A stretch of 60,451 nt of DNA from Rhodococcus ruber NBRC 15591 (GTDB lineage: Bacteria; Actinomycetota; Actinomycetes; Mycobacteriales; Mycobacteriaceae), in NCBI RefSeq assembly GCF_001894945.1, contig NZ_BCXE01000041.1:1-60451 (forward strand). The letters run 5' to 3'. Below the pieces are notes generated by a model. It saw only the letters and a program-made list of their open reading frames with translations. It made no database searches and had not been told where the DNA came from. This document shows, one piece after another, positions 1 through 10,687 of this stretch; within the stretch, counting starts at the first letter, position 1; every line of letters starts with the position of its first letter. The translations under genes and the position numbers were made by a program.

Positions 1-457
1 CTCCCAGGTTCACCAGATCCGGCCGGCCCACATCCCCGATGAACAGCGAATCCCCGGTCAGCACCGCCGTCGGCGTCGCGCCCGGATGCTCGCGCACCAG
101 CACCGAGATCGACTCCCAGGTGTGCCCCGGGGTGGACAGGATCTCGAGGTCCACCTCCCCGAGCGAGAGGTGCTCGCCGTCGCGCAGCCGGCGGATCGGG
201 TAGTCCGCCTCGGCGGCCTCGCCGAACCCGATCCACGCCCCGGTCGCCTCGAGCAGCTCGAGGTGCCCGGAGACGAAGTCGGCGTGGAAATGGGTGTTGA
301 TCACACCCTCGATGCTCAGCCCGTGCCTGCGCGCGTCGTCGAGGTACTCGGTGACGTCCCGGCGCGGATCGACCACGATCGCCCGGCCGGTGCCCTCGTC
401 ACCGATCAGGTACGACGCGTGCGACAGGCACTCGATGTAGTACTGCTCGAGAATCAT
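1..457 (-). CDS. MBL-fold metallohydrolase, persulfide-dioxygenase-like (3' end outside window)
   Basis: The frame opens with an ATG at 457 and runs off the left edge without a stop, so about 152 residues are visible. The metal-binding motif THFHADFVSGH is present, followed downstream by GHTWESISV, which supplies the next histidine ligand of the metallo-beta-lactamase fold. The HAD-F-VSGH spelling is typical of the ETHE1/persulfide-dioxygenase side of the family, which oxidises glutathione- or mycothiol-type persulfides. The gene is divergent from a rhodanese and a sulfite-exporter-like gene, which supports a role in sulfane-sulfur detoxification. Substrate is inferred from family and context. 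Regulation is probably through the operator cluster at 515-660. Confidence 0.85.
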   Translation of the reverse strand, partial: MILEQYYIECLSHASYLIGDEGTGRAIVVDPRRDVTEYLDDARRHGLSIEGVINTHFHADFVSGHLELLEATGAWIGFGEAAEADYPIRRLRDGEHLSLGEVDLEILSTPGHTWESISVLVREHPGATPTAVLTGDSLFIGDVGRPDLVNLG

Positions 458-514
458 TCGGTTCTCCCTCTCCTCGGCCGCGAAGACCGGTCGCGTTCTG
501 CGTTGACCCCATCC

Positions 515-660
515 TGACATATACCCCCCTGGGTATGTCAAGTACCCCCTGGGGTATGCGGGTGGAGTGCGTCACGAAGGCGACCCACGGCCTGTGTCCG
601 CCTTGCATATACCCCCTCCCGTATGCTTATCATTGTCGCCGACATACCCCCCGGGGTTTA
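515..660. promoter_or_regulatory. cluster of four CsoR/CstR-like operators
   Basis: The 257-bp gap between the divergent MBL and rhodanese genes contains four C-run/G-run inverted repeats. They lie at 515-540 (arms TGACATA/TATGTCA around a C6TG3 core), 543-556 (TACCCCCTGGGGTA, perfect), 605-626 (GCATA/TATGC arms, degenerate core) and 641-660 (ACCCCCCGGGGTTT). A/T-flanked C(n)G(n) palindromes are the known operator form of CsoR-family repressors, including the persulfide-sensing CstR branch. No CsoR-family gene is visible in the window, so the repressor must be encoded outside it. Arrangement suggests two sites per promoter, one pair per divergent gene. Confidence 0.7.
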
Positions 661-714
661 TTGCCCACGGCGATCGCCCCTCGCGCGTTCGCGCCACCGA
701 CCCGAAAGGCCCCC

Positions 715-1314
715 ATGACCGAGCCGAGCCCCGCAACCCTCGATCCCGCCGCCCTGCGCGAGCTCCTCGACTCCGGCAAGAACGTCCGCGTCGTGGACGT
801 CCGCACACCCGGCGAGTTCGAGTCCGTGCACATCCCCGGCGCCTACAACGTCCCCCTGGACCTGCTGCGCGAGCACCGGGACGAGTTCCTCGCCCACCTC
901 GACGAGAACGTCGTCCTCGTGTGCCGGTCGGGCCAGCGCGCCACCCAGGCCGAAGAGACCCTCCGCACGGCCGGGCTGTTCAACGTGCACATCCTCGAGG
1001 GCGGCATGACGGGCTGGGAAGCCAACGGCTTCTCCGTCAATCGCGGCGTCGAGCGCTGGGACCTCGAACGGCAGGTCCGCCTCGTCGCCGGCTCCCTCGT
1101 GCTGACCTCCGTCCTGGGCAGCATCGCGGTCCCCAAGCTCAAGTGGCTCGCCGCCGGTGTCGGCGGCGGCCTCACCTTCGCCGCGCTGTCCAACACCTGC
1201 GCGATGGGGATGCTGCTCTCCAAGCTGCCCTACAACCGCGGCGCCTCGTGTGATCCGCAGACCATCGTCGCCCAGCTGGTCGATTCGAAGACCGCTCCGG
1301 CCGAAAGGAACTGA
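715..1314 (+). CDS. rhodanese-like sulfurtransferase with C-terminal membrane hairpin
   Basis: 199 residues from ATG 715, chosen because GAAAGG lies 7-12 nt upstream and the rhodanese fold begins at once; a longer open frame to 535 runs through the operators and is not used. Residues about 5-105 form a single rhodanese domain with active loop CRSGQRA, whose cysteine accepts sulfane sulfur. The C-terminal 90 residues hold two hydrophobic segments, as in YgaP-type membrane rhodaneses (DUF2892), with extra cysteines in NTCAMG and GASCD. The TauE-type exporter starts 2 nt after the stop, so the two are one operon. Likely role: transfer of sulfane sulfur at the membrane for oxidation and export. 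Confidence 0.88.
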   Translation: MTEPSPATLDPAALRELLDSGKNVRVVDVRTPGEFESVHIPGAYNVPLDLLREHRDEFLAHLDENVVLVCRSGQRATQAEETLRTAGLFNVHILEGGMTGWEANGFSVNRGVERWDLERQVRLVAGSLVLTSVLGSIAVPKLKWLAAGVGGGLTFAALSNTCAMGMLLSKLPYNRGASCDPQTIVAQLVDSKTAPAERN

Positions 1315-1316
1315 TC

Positions 1317-2195
1317 ATGATCGCGCTGACCGTTGCGCTGGCGGTCCTCGTCGGCGTCACCCTCGGACTGCTCGGCGGCGGTGGATCGATCCTCACCGTC
1401 CCGCTGTTGGCGTACGTCGCCGGTATGGACGCCAAGGAGGCCATCGCCACCTCGCTGCTCGTCGTCGGCGTCACCAGCGCGGTCGGCGCGATCTCCCACG
1501 CGCGGGCAGGCCGCGTCCAGTGGCGCACCGGCATCCTGTTCGGCCTGGCCGGCATGGTCGGCGCCTACGCCGGCGGCCTGCTCTCGCGCTTCGTTCCCGG
1601 CAGCATCCTGCTGCTCGCCTTCGCCGCGATGATGATCGCCACCGCCATCGCGATGCTCCGCGGCCGCAAGAACAAGACCGCGGCTTCGGACGGCACCCAC
1701 TCGATGCCGGTCGGCAAGATCCTCCTCGACGGCGTGGTCGTCGGCCTGGTCACCGGCCTCGTCGGCGCCGGCGGCGGGTTCCTCGTCGTGCCGGCCCTCG
1801 CCCTGCTCGGCGGACTGCCCATGCCCGTCGCCGTCGGCACCTCGCTGATCGTGATCGCCATGAAGTCCTTCGCCGGCCTCGGCGGCTACCTGTCCACCGT
1901 GCAGATCGACTGGCGCCTGGCGGCGATGGTCACCGCCGCCGCCGTCGTCGGCAGCCTCATCGGCGGACGCCTGACCTCCATGGTCGACCCGGACTCGCTG
2001 CGCAAGGGCTTCGGCTGGTTCGTCCTGATCATGTCCTCGGTCATCCTCGCCCAGGAGATTCATCCTCTGGTCGGCATCGCCGCAGCGGTACTCACCCTCG
2101 TCGCCGCCGGCACCACCTTCGCCTGCAGCCGCAGTACCCACTGCCCCCTGCAGCGACTCGGACGACGGACGGAAGCCGCCACCTCGGCCGCCTGA
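1317..2195 (+). CDS. TauE/SafE-family sulfite or organosulfonate exporter
   Basis: 292 residues, ATG two bases after the rhodanese stop. The protein is almost entirely hydrophobic, with about eight membrane segments and the duplicated glycine-rich motifs GLLGGGGSILTVPLL near the N-terminus and GLVGAGGGFLVVPAL in the second half, the signature of the TauE/SafE family. Members move sulfite, sulfoacetate or related anions across the membrane. With MBL hydrolase and rhodanese as neighbours, sulfite or thiosulfate efflux is the natural reading. The tail ends in a cytoplasmic CSRSTHC stretch with two cysteines, which is unusual and could be redox-active; that is speculation. Confidence 0.87.
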   Translation: MIALTVALAVLVGVTLGLLGGGGSILTVPLLAYVAGMDAKEAIATSLLVVGVTSAVGAISHARAGRVQWRTGILFGLAGMVGAYAGGLLSRFVPGSILLLAFAAMMIATAIAMLRGRKNKTAASDGTHSMPVGKILLDGVVVGLVTGLVGAGGGFLVVPALALLGGLPMPVAVGTSLIVIAMKSFAGLGGYLSTVQIDWRLAAMVTAAAVVGSLIGGRLTSMVDPDSLRKGFGWFVLIMSSVILAQEIHPLVGIAAAVLTLVAAGTTFACSRSTHCPLQRLGRRTEAATSAA

Positions 2196-2230
2196 CGGCC
2201 GCACAACCCGGACGAAAGTCACTATCGATA

Positions 2231-2288
2231 CCACGGCCCGGCGCCTAGAGTTCGGAGTATCCGCTCCGGATTCCGCGCCGGGCCGTGG
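2231..2288. terminator. 14-bp perfect inverted repeat after the exporter gene
   Basis: Arms 2231-2244 and 2275-2288 are exact complements (CCACGGCCCGGCGC), and the 30-nt loop holds a second hairpin (CGGAG 2253-2257, CTCCG 2264-2268). It lies 35 bp after the exporter stop and 75 bp before the acyltransferase start. There is no T-run, so it would be a U-less terminator of the kind common in actinobacteria. It could equally be a leader structure or operator for the acyltransferase gene. Confidence 0.5.
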
Positions 2289-2362
2289 TGCCGTCCCCGG
2301 TCCGACGGTGCGGACGGAGCGAAACCCGATCGTCCCGGCGGCCCGTGTGAGAAGTTACCGAG

Positions 2363-3736
2363 ATGAGCAACGCAGCCGACCGTCACATGCAGCAGACGGA
2401 CTACCTCACCTGGAGCATGGAGCGCGACCCCGCGCTGCGCTCGACGATCGTGGCCGTCGTCCTGCTCGACGCCTCACCCGACTGGGACCGTCTGTGCGAG
2501 ATGATGGACCGCGGCACCCGCGAGGTGCCCAGCTTCCGCCATCGCGTGGTCGAGGTGCCCTTCGGGCTCGCGCCGCCACGATGGGTCGCGGATGCGAACT
2601 TCGACCTGTCCTGGCACATGCGCCGGGTCTCGCTGCCCGGGCCGGCAAACTTCGACGACGTCCTGGAGTTCGCTCGGACCACGGCCATGGCCGCGTTCGA
2701 CAAGGACCGGCCGCTGTGGGAGATGACGGTGGTCGACGGACTCGCCGGCGGTCAGGCCGCGCTGCTGATCAAGGTGCACCACGCGCTCACCGACGGAATC
2801 GGCGGTATGCAGATCACTGCGCGGCTGGTCGACTTCGACCGCGACGGCACGCCCCGCGAACCCGCCCCGGAACCGCCCGCCCCGGAGTCCCCGGACAGCC
2901 TGGACCTGGCCGCCGAGGCGATCGGCTGGGACTGGTCGCAGCTCCGCGGACTGGCGGGACGCGGGCTGGCCTCGATCTGGCCGACCACCCGGGCCGTCGT
3001 GACGAACCCGATCGGTTCCGCCCGTAGTGCCGCGGGGGTCGCGGTGTCCGTCGCCCGTTACCTGCGCCCGATCCTGCGACTGGAATCCCCGGTCATGACG
3101 CAACGCAGCCTCAGCCGCCGGCTCCACGTGATCGACGTGCCGCTCGACCGGCTGCGCGATGCCGCTCACCGCGGCGGCGCCACCCTCAACAGCGCCTTCC
3201 TCACCGCAGTCCTCGTCGGCCTCGCCGACTACCACCGCCGCCACGGGACCGACGTCGACGAGCTACGGGTCACGATGCCGCTGAGCATCCGCACCGAGCA
3301 GGACACCCTCGGCGGCAACCGGATCAACCTCGCGCGTTTCCCGCTGCCCGTGCGTTCCGACGATCCCCTCACGCTCATGCAGGAGGTGAACAAGATCGTC
3401 GAGGGCTGGCGGCACGAGCCTGCGGTGCCGATGGCGCAGGCCCTCGCCACCCCTCTCAATCTGCTCCCCCCGGCTGTCGTCGGCGAGATGCTCAAGCACG
3501 TCGACTTCCTCGCCTCGAACGTGCCGGGGTCGCCGGTGCCGCTCTACATGGCCGGCGCGAAGGTCGAACGGTACTACGCGTTCGGTCCCACCCTCGGCTC
3601 GGCGTTCAACGTCACCCTGATGTCGTATCTGCACACGTGCTGCGTCGGATTCACTCTCGACACGGGCGCGGTTCCCGACCTCGAGGTGTTCGACGACTGC
3701 ATGCGCGGCGGATTCCACGCCGTCCTCGACGCCTGA
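2363..3736 (+). CDS. wax ester synthase/diacylglycerol acyltransferase (WS/DGAT)
   Basis: 457 residues, the normal family length. The catalytic HHxxxDG motif is HHALTDG at residues 139-145. PLWEM just upstream and the C-terminal NVPGSPVPLYMAGAKV block are further family hallmarks. These enzymes esterify acyl-CoA to diacylglycerol or fatty alcohol and make the storage triacylglycerols and wax esters typical of Rhodococcus and Mycobacterium, at the lipid-body surface. It stands alone between an inverted repeat and an unrelated gene; genomes of this group carry many paralogs, so this copy's substrate cannot be told from sequence. Start ATG 2363 is followed immediately by the conserved N-terminal region; the upstream ribosome site is weak. 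Confidence 0.93.
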   Translation: MSNAADRHMQQTDYLTWSMERDPALRSTIVAVVLLDASPDWDRLCEMMDRGTREVPSFRHRVVEVPFGLAPPRWVADANFDLSWHMRRVSLPGPANFDDVLEFARTTAMAAFDKDRPLWEMTVVDGLAGGQAALLIKVHHALTDGIGGMQITARLVDFDRDGTPREPAPEPPAPESPDSLDLAAEAIGWDWSQLRGLAGRGLASIWPTTRAVVTNPIGSARSAAGVAVSVARYLRPILRLESPVMTQRSLSRRLHVIDVPLDRLRDAAHRGGATLNSAFLTAVLVGLADYHRRHGTDVDELRVTMPLSIRTEQDTLGGNRINLARFPLPVRSDDPLTLMQEVNKIVEGWRHEPAVPMAQALATPLNLLPPAVVGEMLKHVDFLASNVPGSPVPLYMAGAKVERYYAFGPTLGSAFNVTLMSYLHTCCVGFTLDTGAVPDLEVFDDCMRGGFHAVLDA

Positions 3737-3786
3737 GCCGCCGGTAGGCTGGACGTCGACCGTCCAGTCCGCCGGAAGGGACCGCC

Positions 3787-4578
3787 GTGGAACTCCTACT
3801 GATCGTCGCCGTCCTCGTCGCCGTCGTGTTCCTGGTGTCCGCGGCGCAACGGAACAAGTCGGGGCGCGGAGCCCACGAACTCGACGACGCGAAGGCCGAT
3901 GCCCGCCAGGCCATCGAACGGCTCGGCGGGCAGATCTACAACCTCTCCGGCACGGACGCCGCATCCAAGCAGGCGCTCGCCGATGCGTCCGAGCGCTACA
4001 CCGCCGCCGGATCACAGATCGAGCAGGCCCGGACGCCGGTGCAGGCGCGGCTGGCCAAGCAGACCGCTCTCGAGGGGCTGTACTACATCCGCGCCGCTCG
4101 TCTCGCGATGGGCATGGATCCCGGTCCCGAGATCCCCACGCTGGACGGCCAGCAGACGGCCGGCCGGGTGACCGAGAACCGAGAGATCGATTTCGAGGGA
4201 CGCAAGGTGGCGGCCTCACCGGCCCCGTCGTCGCGCACCCCGAACTACTTCCCGGGCGGTCGCGTCGCGGGCCGGCCGGTACCGGCCGGCTGGTACTCCG
4301 AGCCCTGGTGGAAGCCCGCCCTCGTCGCGGGGGCGTGGGGCGTCGGATCGATGCTGCTGTTCTCGGCGATGTTCTCCGGCATGGCCGGGGTGCCCTACGA
4401 CGCACAGGCGTTCGAGCAGGGCTTCGACTCCGGATACGACCAGGGCCTCGAGGCCGGCCAGGACGGCGGGGACTACGGCGACGCCGGTGGTGACTACGGC
4501 GGCGGTGACTACGGCGGCGGTGACTACGGTGGCGGCGACTTCGGGGCCGGCGGCGACTTCGGCGGTTTCGACTTCTAG
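3787..4578 (+). CDS. membrane protein with glycine/aspartate/tyrosine repeat tail
   Basis: 263 residues from GTG 3787, preceded by GGAAGG. The N-terminus is a single membrane segment (residues about 2-18), then a helical soluble region to about 110, a proline-rich linker, a second hydrophobic segment (about 180-200) and a low-complexity tail built on repeats of GGGDYGGGDY. Orthologs with this layout are widespread conserved hypotheticals in corynebacteria-mycobacteria relatives; I do not know a proven function. The tail is encoded by a near-perfect 12-bp tandem repeat around 4491-4542, prone to length change by slippage. The stop overlaps the convergent nei stop by 4 nt. Confidence 0.75.
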   Translation: MELLLIVAVLVAVVFLVSAAQRNKSGRGAHELDDAKADARQAIERLGGQIYNLSGTDAASKQALADASERYTAAGSQIEQARTPVQARLAKQTALEGLYYIRAARLAMGMDPGPEIPTLDGQQTAGRVTENREIDFEGRKVAASPAPSSRTPNYFPGGRVAGRPVPAGWYSEPWWKPALVAGAWGVGSMLLFSAMFSGMAGVPYDAQAFEQGFDSGYDQGLEAGQDGGDYGDAGGDYGGGDYGGGDYGGGDFGAGGDFGGFDF

Positions 4579-5372
4579 CCCGTCTGGCAGGCGGGGCACC
4601 AGAACAGGTTGCGGCCCTGCATGATCGAGTGCAGGACGGGTGTGGTGCACAACCGGCAGGGCTCACCGGCACGCCGGTAGACGTAGGTCCGGGGACGGCC
4701 CTTCGCGTAGGCCGGTGCCCCGCGGTCGTGTTCGCGTCGCACGACGTGGATCGCGCCGCGTCGCACTCCCGTCCGCATCAGCACGACGAGATCGTCCCAG
4801 ATGCCGTCGAACTCGGCTCGGGTGAGATCACGTCCGGGGCGCTGCGGATGGATGCCGTGCCGGAACAGGACTTCGGCCCGGTAGATGTTGCCCACCCCCG
4901 AGATCACCGACTGGTCCATGAGAAGCGAGCCGATGGCACTGCGGGACTTGCAGATTCGCGCCCACGCCCGCTCGGGGTCGGCGTCCTTCCGCAACGGGTC
5001 GGGGCCGATCCGCGCGGCGATCGCCGCCACCTCGTCCGGGGTGAGGACCTCGCACGCGGTCGGACCGCGCAGGTCGGTGCCGTACTCGGCGCCGACCATG
5101 CGCATCCGTACCTGCCCGACCGGGTCCGGCATCGGAACCGGCGCCTCCGTGAACGAGCCGTACAGACCCAGGTGCACGTGCACCGTCAGGCCGTTGTCGT
5201 AGTGGTGCCACAGATGCTTGCCGAGAGCCTCGGCCCGGAGCAGCACCCGGCCGTCGACGAGCGCCGCATCGCCGGCGAAGCGCCCCTGCGGGCTCGACAC
5301 CCGCAGGGGCGCACCCGAGAAACGCCGCTGGTGCAACCGGGCGAGCCGGTGCAGGGATGGTCCCTCCGGCAC
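4575..5372 (-). CDS. nei: Fpg/Nei-family DNA glycosylase/AP lyase
   Basis: 265 residues. The mature N-terminus P2-E3 after the initiator (MPEGP) supplies the proline nucleophile and catalytic glutamate of the family. The C-terminus has a zinc finger with CRLC and CPAC pairs and the conserved QGRNLFWC loop with its DNA-contacting arginine. The enzyme excises oxidised pyrimidines or purines and nicks the abasic site. It lies 20 bp downstream of rpiB, the pairing and orientation seen for Rv2464c-Rv2465c in M. tuberculosis, where Rv2464c is Nei1; that is why I call it nei rather than fpg. Substrate preference is not decidable by eye. Confidence 0.88.
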   Translation of the reverse strand: MPEGPSLHRLARLHQRRFSGAPLRVSSPQGRFAGDAALVDGRVLLRAEALGKHLWHHYDNGLTVHVHLGLYGSFTEAPVPMPDPVGQVRMRMVGAEYGTDLRGPTACEVLTPDEVAAIAARIGPDPLRKDADPERAWARICKSRSAIGSLLMDQSVISGVGNIYRAEVLFRHGIHPQRPGRDLTRAEFDGIWDDLVVLMRTGVRRGAIHVVRREHDRGAPAYAKGRPRTYVYRRAGEPCRLCTTPVLHSIMQGRNLFWCPACQTG

Positions 5373-5392
5373 GGTCGATCAGGCTCCGTTCG

Positions 5393-5872
5393 TCAGGACG
5401 GCGCGCCGGGAACTTCCGGGGCCTGCCCGGTCTTCTCGTACTCGCTCAGGATGTCGATGCGCCGCTGGTGCCGTTCCTCCCCCGACCACGGGGTGGCGAC
5501 GAACGCGTCGACGATGGCCAAGGCGTCCTCGAGGCTGTGCATGCGCCCACCGATGCCGATGAGCTGCGCGTTGTTGTGCTCGCGGGCCAGCTTGGCGGTC
5601 TCCACGCTCCACGCGAGGGCACAGCGGGCACCCGACACCTTGTTCGCCGCGATCTGCTCGCCGTTGCCGCTGCCGCCGAGAACGATGCCGAGGCTGCCTT
5701 CGTCGGCGACGACGCGGCGCGCGGCCTCGATGCAGAACGCCGGGTAGTCGTCGAGGGCGTCGTACTCGTACGCGCCACAGTCGACGGCCTCGTGGCCGTT
5801 GGCGGTGAGGTGTTCGATGATCTGGTTCTTACGTTCGAAGCCGGCGTGGTCGGCACCCAGGTAAACGCGCAT
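5393..5872 (-). CDS. rpiB: ribose-5-phosphate isomerase B
   Basis: 159 residues from ATG 5872, chosen because MRVYLGADHAG is the conserved N-terminus; the frame stays open further upstream into a hairpin cluster. The phosphate loop GGSGNGEQIAANK is present with glutamate in the position that replaces the catalytic cysteine in the mycobacterial type, and HNNAQLIGIGGR completes the LacAB/RpiB signature. The enzyme interconverts ribose 5-phosphate and ribulose 5-phosphate in the pentose phosphate pathway. It is 20 bp upstream of nei and very probably co-transcribed. Matches the gene order of Rv2465c. Confidence 0.93.
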   Translation of the reverse strand: MRVYLGADHAGFERKNQIIEHLTANGHEAVDCGAYEYDALDDYPAFCIEAARRVVADEGSLGIVLGGSGNGEQIAANKVSGARCALAWSVETAKLAREHNNAQLIGIGGRMHSLEDALAIVDAFVATPWSGEERHQRRIDILSEYEKTGQAPEVPGAPS

Positions 5873-5885
5873 GGCGTCGAGAATA

Positions 5886-5957
5886 GGCGGCTGCGCCGCC
5901 GGTGTGTCCTTTGGGCGGCTGTAGCCGCCCAAAGGACACACCGGCGCCGAAGGCGCC
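5886..5957. repeat. triple-hairpin near-palindrome upstream of rpiB
   Basis: Three adjoining hairpins cover 72 bp: 5886-5900 (GGCGGC-TGC-GCCGCC), a 24-bp perfect stem 5897-5920/5923-5946 with a 2-nt loop, and 5943-5957 (GGCGCC-GAA-GGCGCC). The two outer hairpins are near-mirror images, so the whole segment is one long imperfect palindrome able to fold as a cloverleaf on either strand. It sits between the stop of the CPWC oxidoreductase gene (5957) and rpiB. It may terminate the upstream transcript, or it may be a copy of a REP/MITE-like dispersed palindrome. Confidence 0.75.
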
Positions 5958-6577
5958 TACTCGAAGCTCGGGTCCTCGGTGCGCGTGCGCTTGAGTTCGA
6001 AGAAGTGCGGGTACGACGCCATGGCCACCACCCCGTCCCACATCCGCCCTGCCTCCTCGCCGCGCGGGATCCGCGAGAGGACCGGACCGAAGAATGCCAC
6101 GCCGTTGACGTGGATGGTCGGCGTGCCGACATCCGGACCGACCGCGTCCATGCCGGCGGCGTGGCTGGTGCGCAGCGCCTCGTCGTAGGCGTCGGTCTCG
6201 GCCGCTCGCGCGAGGTCCGGATCCAGGCCCAGGTCGGCGAGGGACTTGGCGATCACCGCCGGGAAGTCCTTGTTGTCCTCGTCGTGGATCTGCGTGCCCA
6301 TCGCCGTGTACAGCGGTTCGAGGACCTCGTCGCCGTACTTCTGCGCCGCGGCGATCGCCACGCGCACCGGGCCCCATGCCCTGGTCATCAGCTCCCGGTA
6401 GTTCTCAGGCAGGTCGTCGTTGCCCTCGTTGAGCACGGCAAGGCTCATCACGTGGAACTTCGCCTCGATGTCGCGGACCTGCGCCACCTCCAGGATCCAG
6501 CGCGAGGTGATCCAGCACCAGGGGCACAACGGGTCGAACCAGAAGTCGGCGGTGTCCTTCGAGATCGGGTCGCTCAC
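5957..6577 (-). CDS. mycothiol-dependent DsbA-like oxidoreductase (Rv2466c family)
   Basis: 206 residues, the length of the M. tuberculosis Rv2466c protein, with which it shares gene order (next to rpiB and pepN). A thioredoxin-fold redox motif CPWC lies at residues 18-21 within [13 protein letters not shown], and a DsbA-type helical insertion follows. [10 protein letters not shown] near the C-terminus contains the cis-proline loop. In mycobacteria this enzyme uses mycothiol and reduces nitro-prodrugs, and it belongs to the oxidative-stress regulon. Function is transferred from the family. The stop codon abuts the hairpin cluster at 5886-5957, a likely transcription end. Confidence 0.88.
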   Translation of the reverse strand: MSDPISKDTADFWFDPLCPWCWITSRWILEVAQVRDIEAKFHVMSLAVLNEGNDDLPENYRELMTRAWGPVRVAIAAAQKYGDEVLEPLYTAMGTQIHDEDNKDFPAVIAKSLADLGLDPDLARAAETDAYDEALRTSHAAGMDAVGPDVGTPTIHVNGVAFFGPVLSRIPRGEEAGRMWDGVVAMASYPHFFELKRTRTEDPSFE

Positions 6578-6716
6578 GGGGTCTCCTCGCTGCAGAAATT
6601 CGGACTACGGTCCGATTCAACGCCGGTCGTCGTCGGATTCTTCCCGAACCGCCGGTTCCCGCGCCTCCACCGACGTACCGTCGAAGGACCGGTGCCGCAC
6701 GGAACGGGGATGCGCG

Positions 6717-7961
6717 ATGTCCAACGAGAAGCTCTTCGTCATCGTCGGCGGTGGGCTCGCCGGCGCCAAGACGGCCGAGCAGTTGCGCGCCCGCGACTTC
6801 CCCGGCCGGATCCTCCTCCTGGGCGAGGAGGAACACCTCCCCTACGAGCGACCACCGCTGTCGAAGGACTACTTCGCCGGCAAGAAGCAGCTTGCGGAGT
6901 TCACCGTGCAGCACGGTGACTGGTACCGCGACCACCGGGTCGAGGTCGAACTCGGCGTCACCGTCACCGCCCTCGACCCGGGAGCCCACACCGTCACCCT
7001 GCCCGACGGTTCCACCGTGCGCTACGACAAGCTCGCCCTCGCGACGGGTTCGCGCCCGCGACGGATCCTGCTGCCAGGCATCGACGCCGCGGGCGTGCAC
7101 ATGCTGCGCACCGTCGAGCAGTCCGACGCGCTGCTCGCGGCCGTCCGCCGCGACGAGGGTCCGGCGCCGCACCTGGCGATCGTCGGCGCCGGCTGGATCG
7201 GTCTCGAGATCGCTGCCGGGGCGCGCGGACACGGCGCCGACGTGACCGTCGTCGAAGCCGCCGCCCAGCCGCTGTCCGGCGCACTCGGCGAGCAGATGGG
7301 CGCCGTGTTCGCGGACCTGCACCGGAGCCACGGTGTGGACCTGCGTCTGTCGACGACGGTGTCGGAGATCCTCACCGTCGAAGGCCGTGCCACCGGCCTG
7401 CGCCTCGGCGACGGCACCGAGATCCGGGCCGACGCGGTCCTCGTCGCCGTGGGGGCGCAGCCCAACGTCGAACTCGCCCGCGACGCGGGACTGACCGTGG
7501 CGAGCGACGGCGTGGCAGTCGATGCGTCTCTCGCGACGAGCGATCCCGACATCGTCGCGGTCGGCGACATCGCCGCCGCCGAGCATCCGCTGCTGCGGAC
7601 CCGGATCCGGGTCGAACACTGGGCCAACGCGCTCAACCAGCCCGACGTGGCGGCCGCCACCATGCTGGGCCGGCCCGCCTCCTACGACCGCCTGCCCTAC
7701 TTCTTCACCGACCAGTACGACCTGGGCATGGAGTACGTCGGGCACGCACCCGCCGAGGCGCGGGTGATCACCCGCGGCGACGTCGGCTCCCGGCAGTTCC
7801 TCGCGTTCTGGCTCGACGCGGCCGGCCGGGTCCGCGCCGGGATGAACGTCAACATCTGGGACGCGGGCGACGACATCCGCGCGCTGATCTCCTCCGGCGA
7901 ATCCGTCGACCCGCACCGGCTCTCCGATCCGCAGGTGCCCCTCGCGGAGGTCGCCGGGTGA
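6717..7961 (+). CDS. FAD/NAD(P)-dependent ferredoxin-reductase-like oxidoreductase
   Basis: 414 residues from ATG 6717; the frame is open further upstream but the Rossmann fold starts here. The FAD site GGGLAG is at residues 11-16, a second dinucleotide fold VGAGWIGLEIA is near residue 155, and SDPDIVAVGDIA supplies the second FAD contact. The C-terminal reductase domain ends with EHWANALNQ and GMNVN motifs, as in rubredoxin, putidaredoxin and ferredoxin reductases that feed P450s and ring-hydroxylating oxygenases. No ferredoxin or oxygenase gene is adjacent, so the partner is unknown. It interrupts the otherwise M. tuberculosis-like order between the CPWC gene and pepN. Confidence 0.87.
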   Translation: MSNEKLFVIVGGGLAGAKTAEQLRARDFPGRILLLGEEEHLPYERPPLSKDYFAGKKQLAEFTVQHGDWYRDHRVEVELGVTVTALDPGAHTVTLPDGSTVRYDKLALATGSRPRRILLPGIDAAGVHMLRTVEQSDALLAAVRRDEGPAPHLAIVGAGWIGLEIAAGARGHGADVTVVEAAAQPLSGALGEQMGAVFADLHRSHGVDLRLSTTVSEILTVEGRATGLRLGDGTEIRADAVLVAVGAQPNVELARDAGLTVASDGVAVDASLATSDPDIVAVGDIAAAEHPLLRTRIRVEHWANALNQPDVAAATMLGRPASYDRLPYFFTDQYDLGMEYVGHAPAEARVITRGDVGSRQFLAFWLDAAGRVRAGMNVNIWDAGDDIRALISSGESVDPHRLSDPQVPLAEVAG

Positions 7962-8023
7962 ACCGGTCCCTCACATGATGGGATGGCACCCGAGTCGCAT
8001 CCCGTCTTGAGAAGGAGTCTTCC

Positions 8024-10606
<2,583 letters not shown>

Positions 10607-10618
10607 CCGCCCTACGCG

Positions 10619-10674
10619 TGTGGCCGAATGTCACATCGCGTCGATCGATCGACGCGATGTGACATTCGGCCACA
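10619..10674. terminator. 56-bp perfect palindrome, likely bidirectional terminator
   Basis: Every base of 10619-10646 pairs with 10647-10674; the centre is GATCGATC, so there is no spacer. It lies 13 bp after the pepN stop and 14 bp before the stop of the convergent DUF5130 gene, the classical place for a shared terminator. There is no T-run on either strand. A 28-bp stem with no loop is longer than needed for termination and would be cruciform-forming in supercoiled DNA. Confidence 0.8.
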
Positions 10675-10687
10675 GCAACGAGGGGCT

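Noticed and set aside
535-714. Extended N-terminus of the rhodanese
   Set aside because: The added frame would run through the operator palindromes and has no ribosome site; ATG 715 has one.
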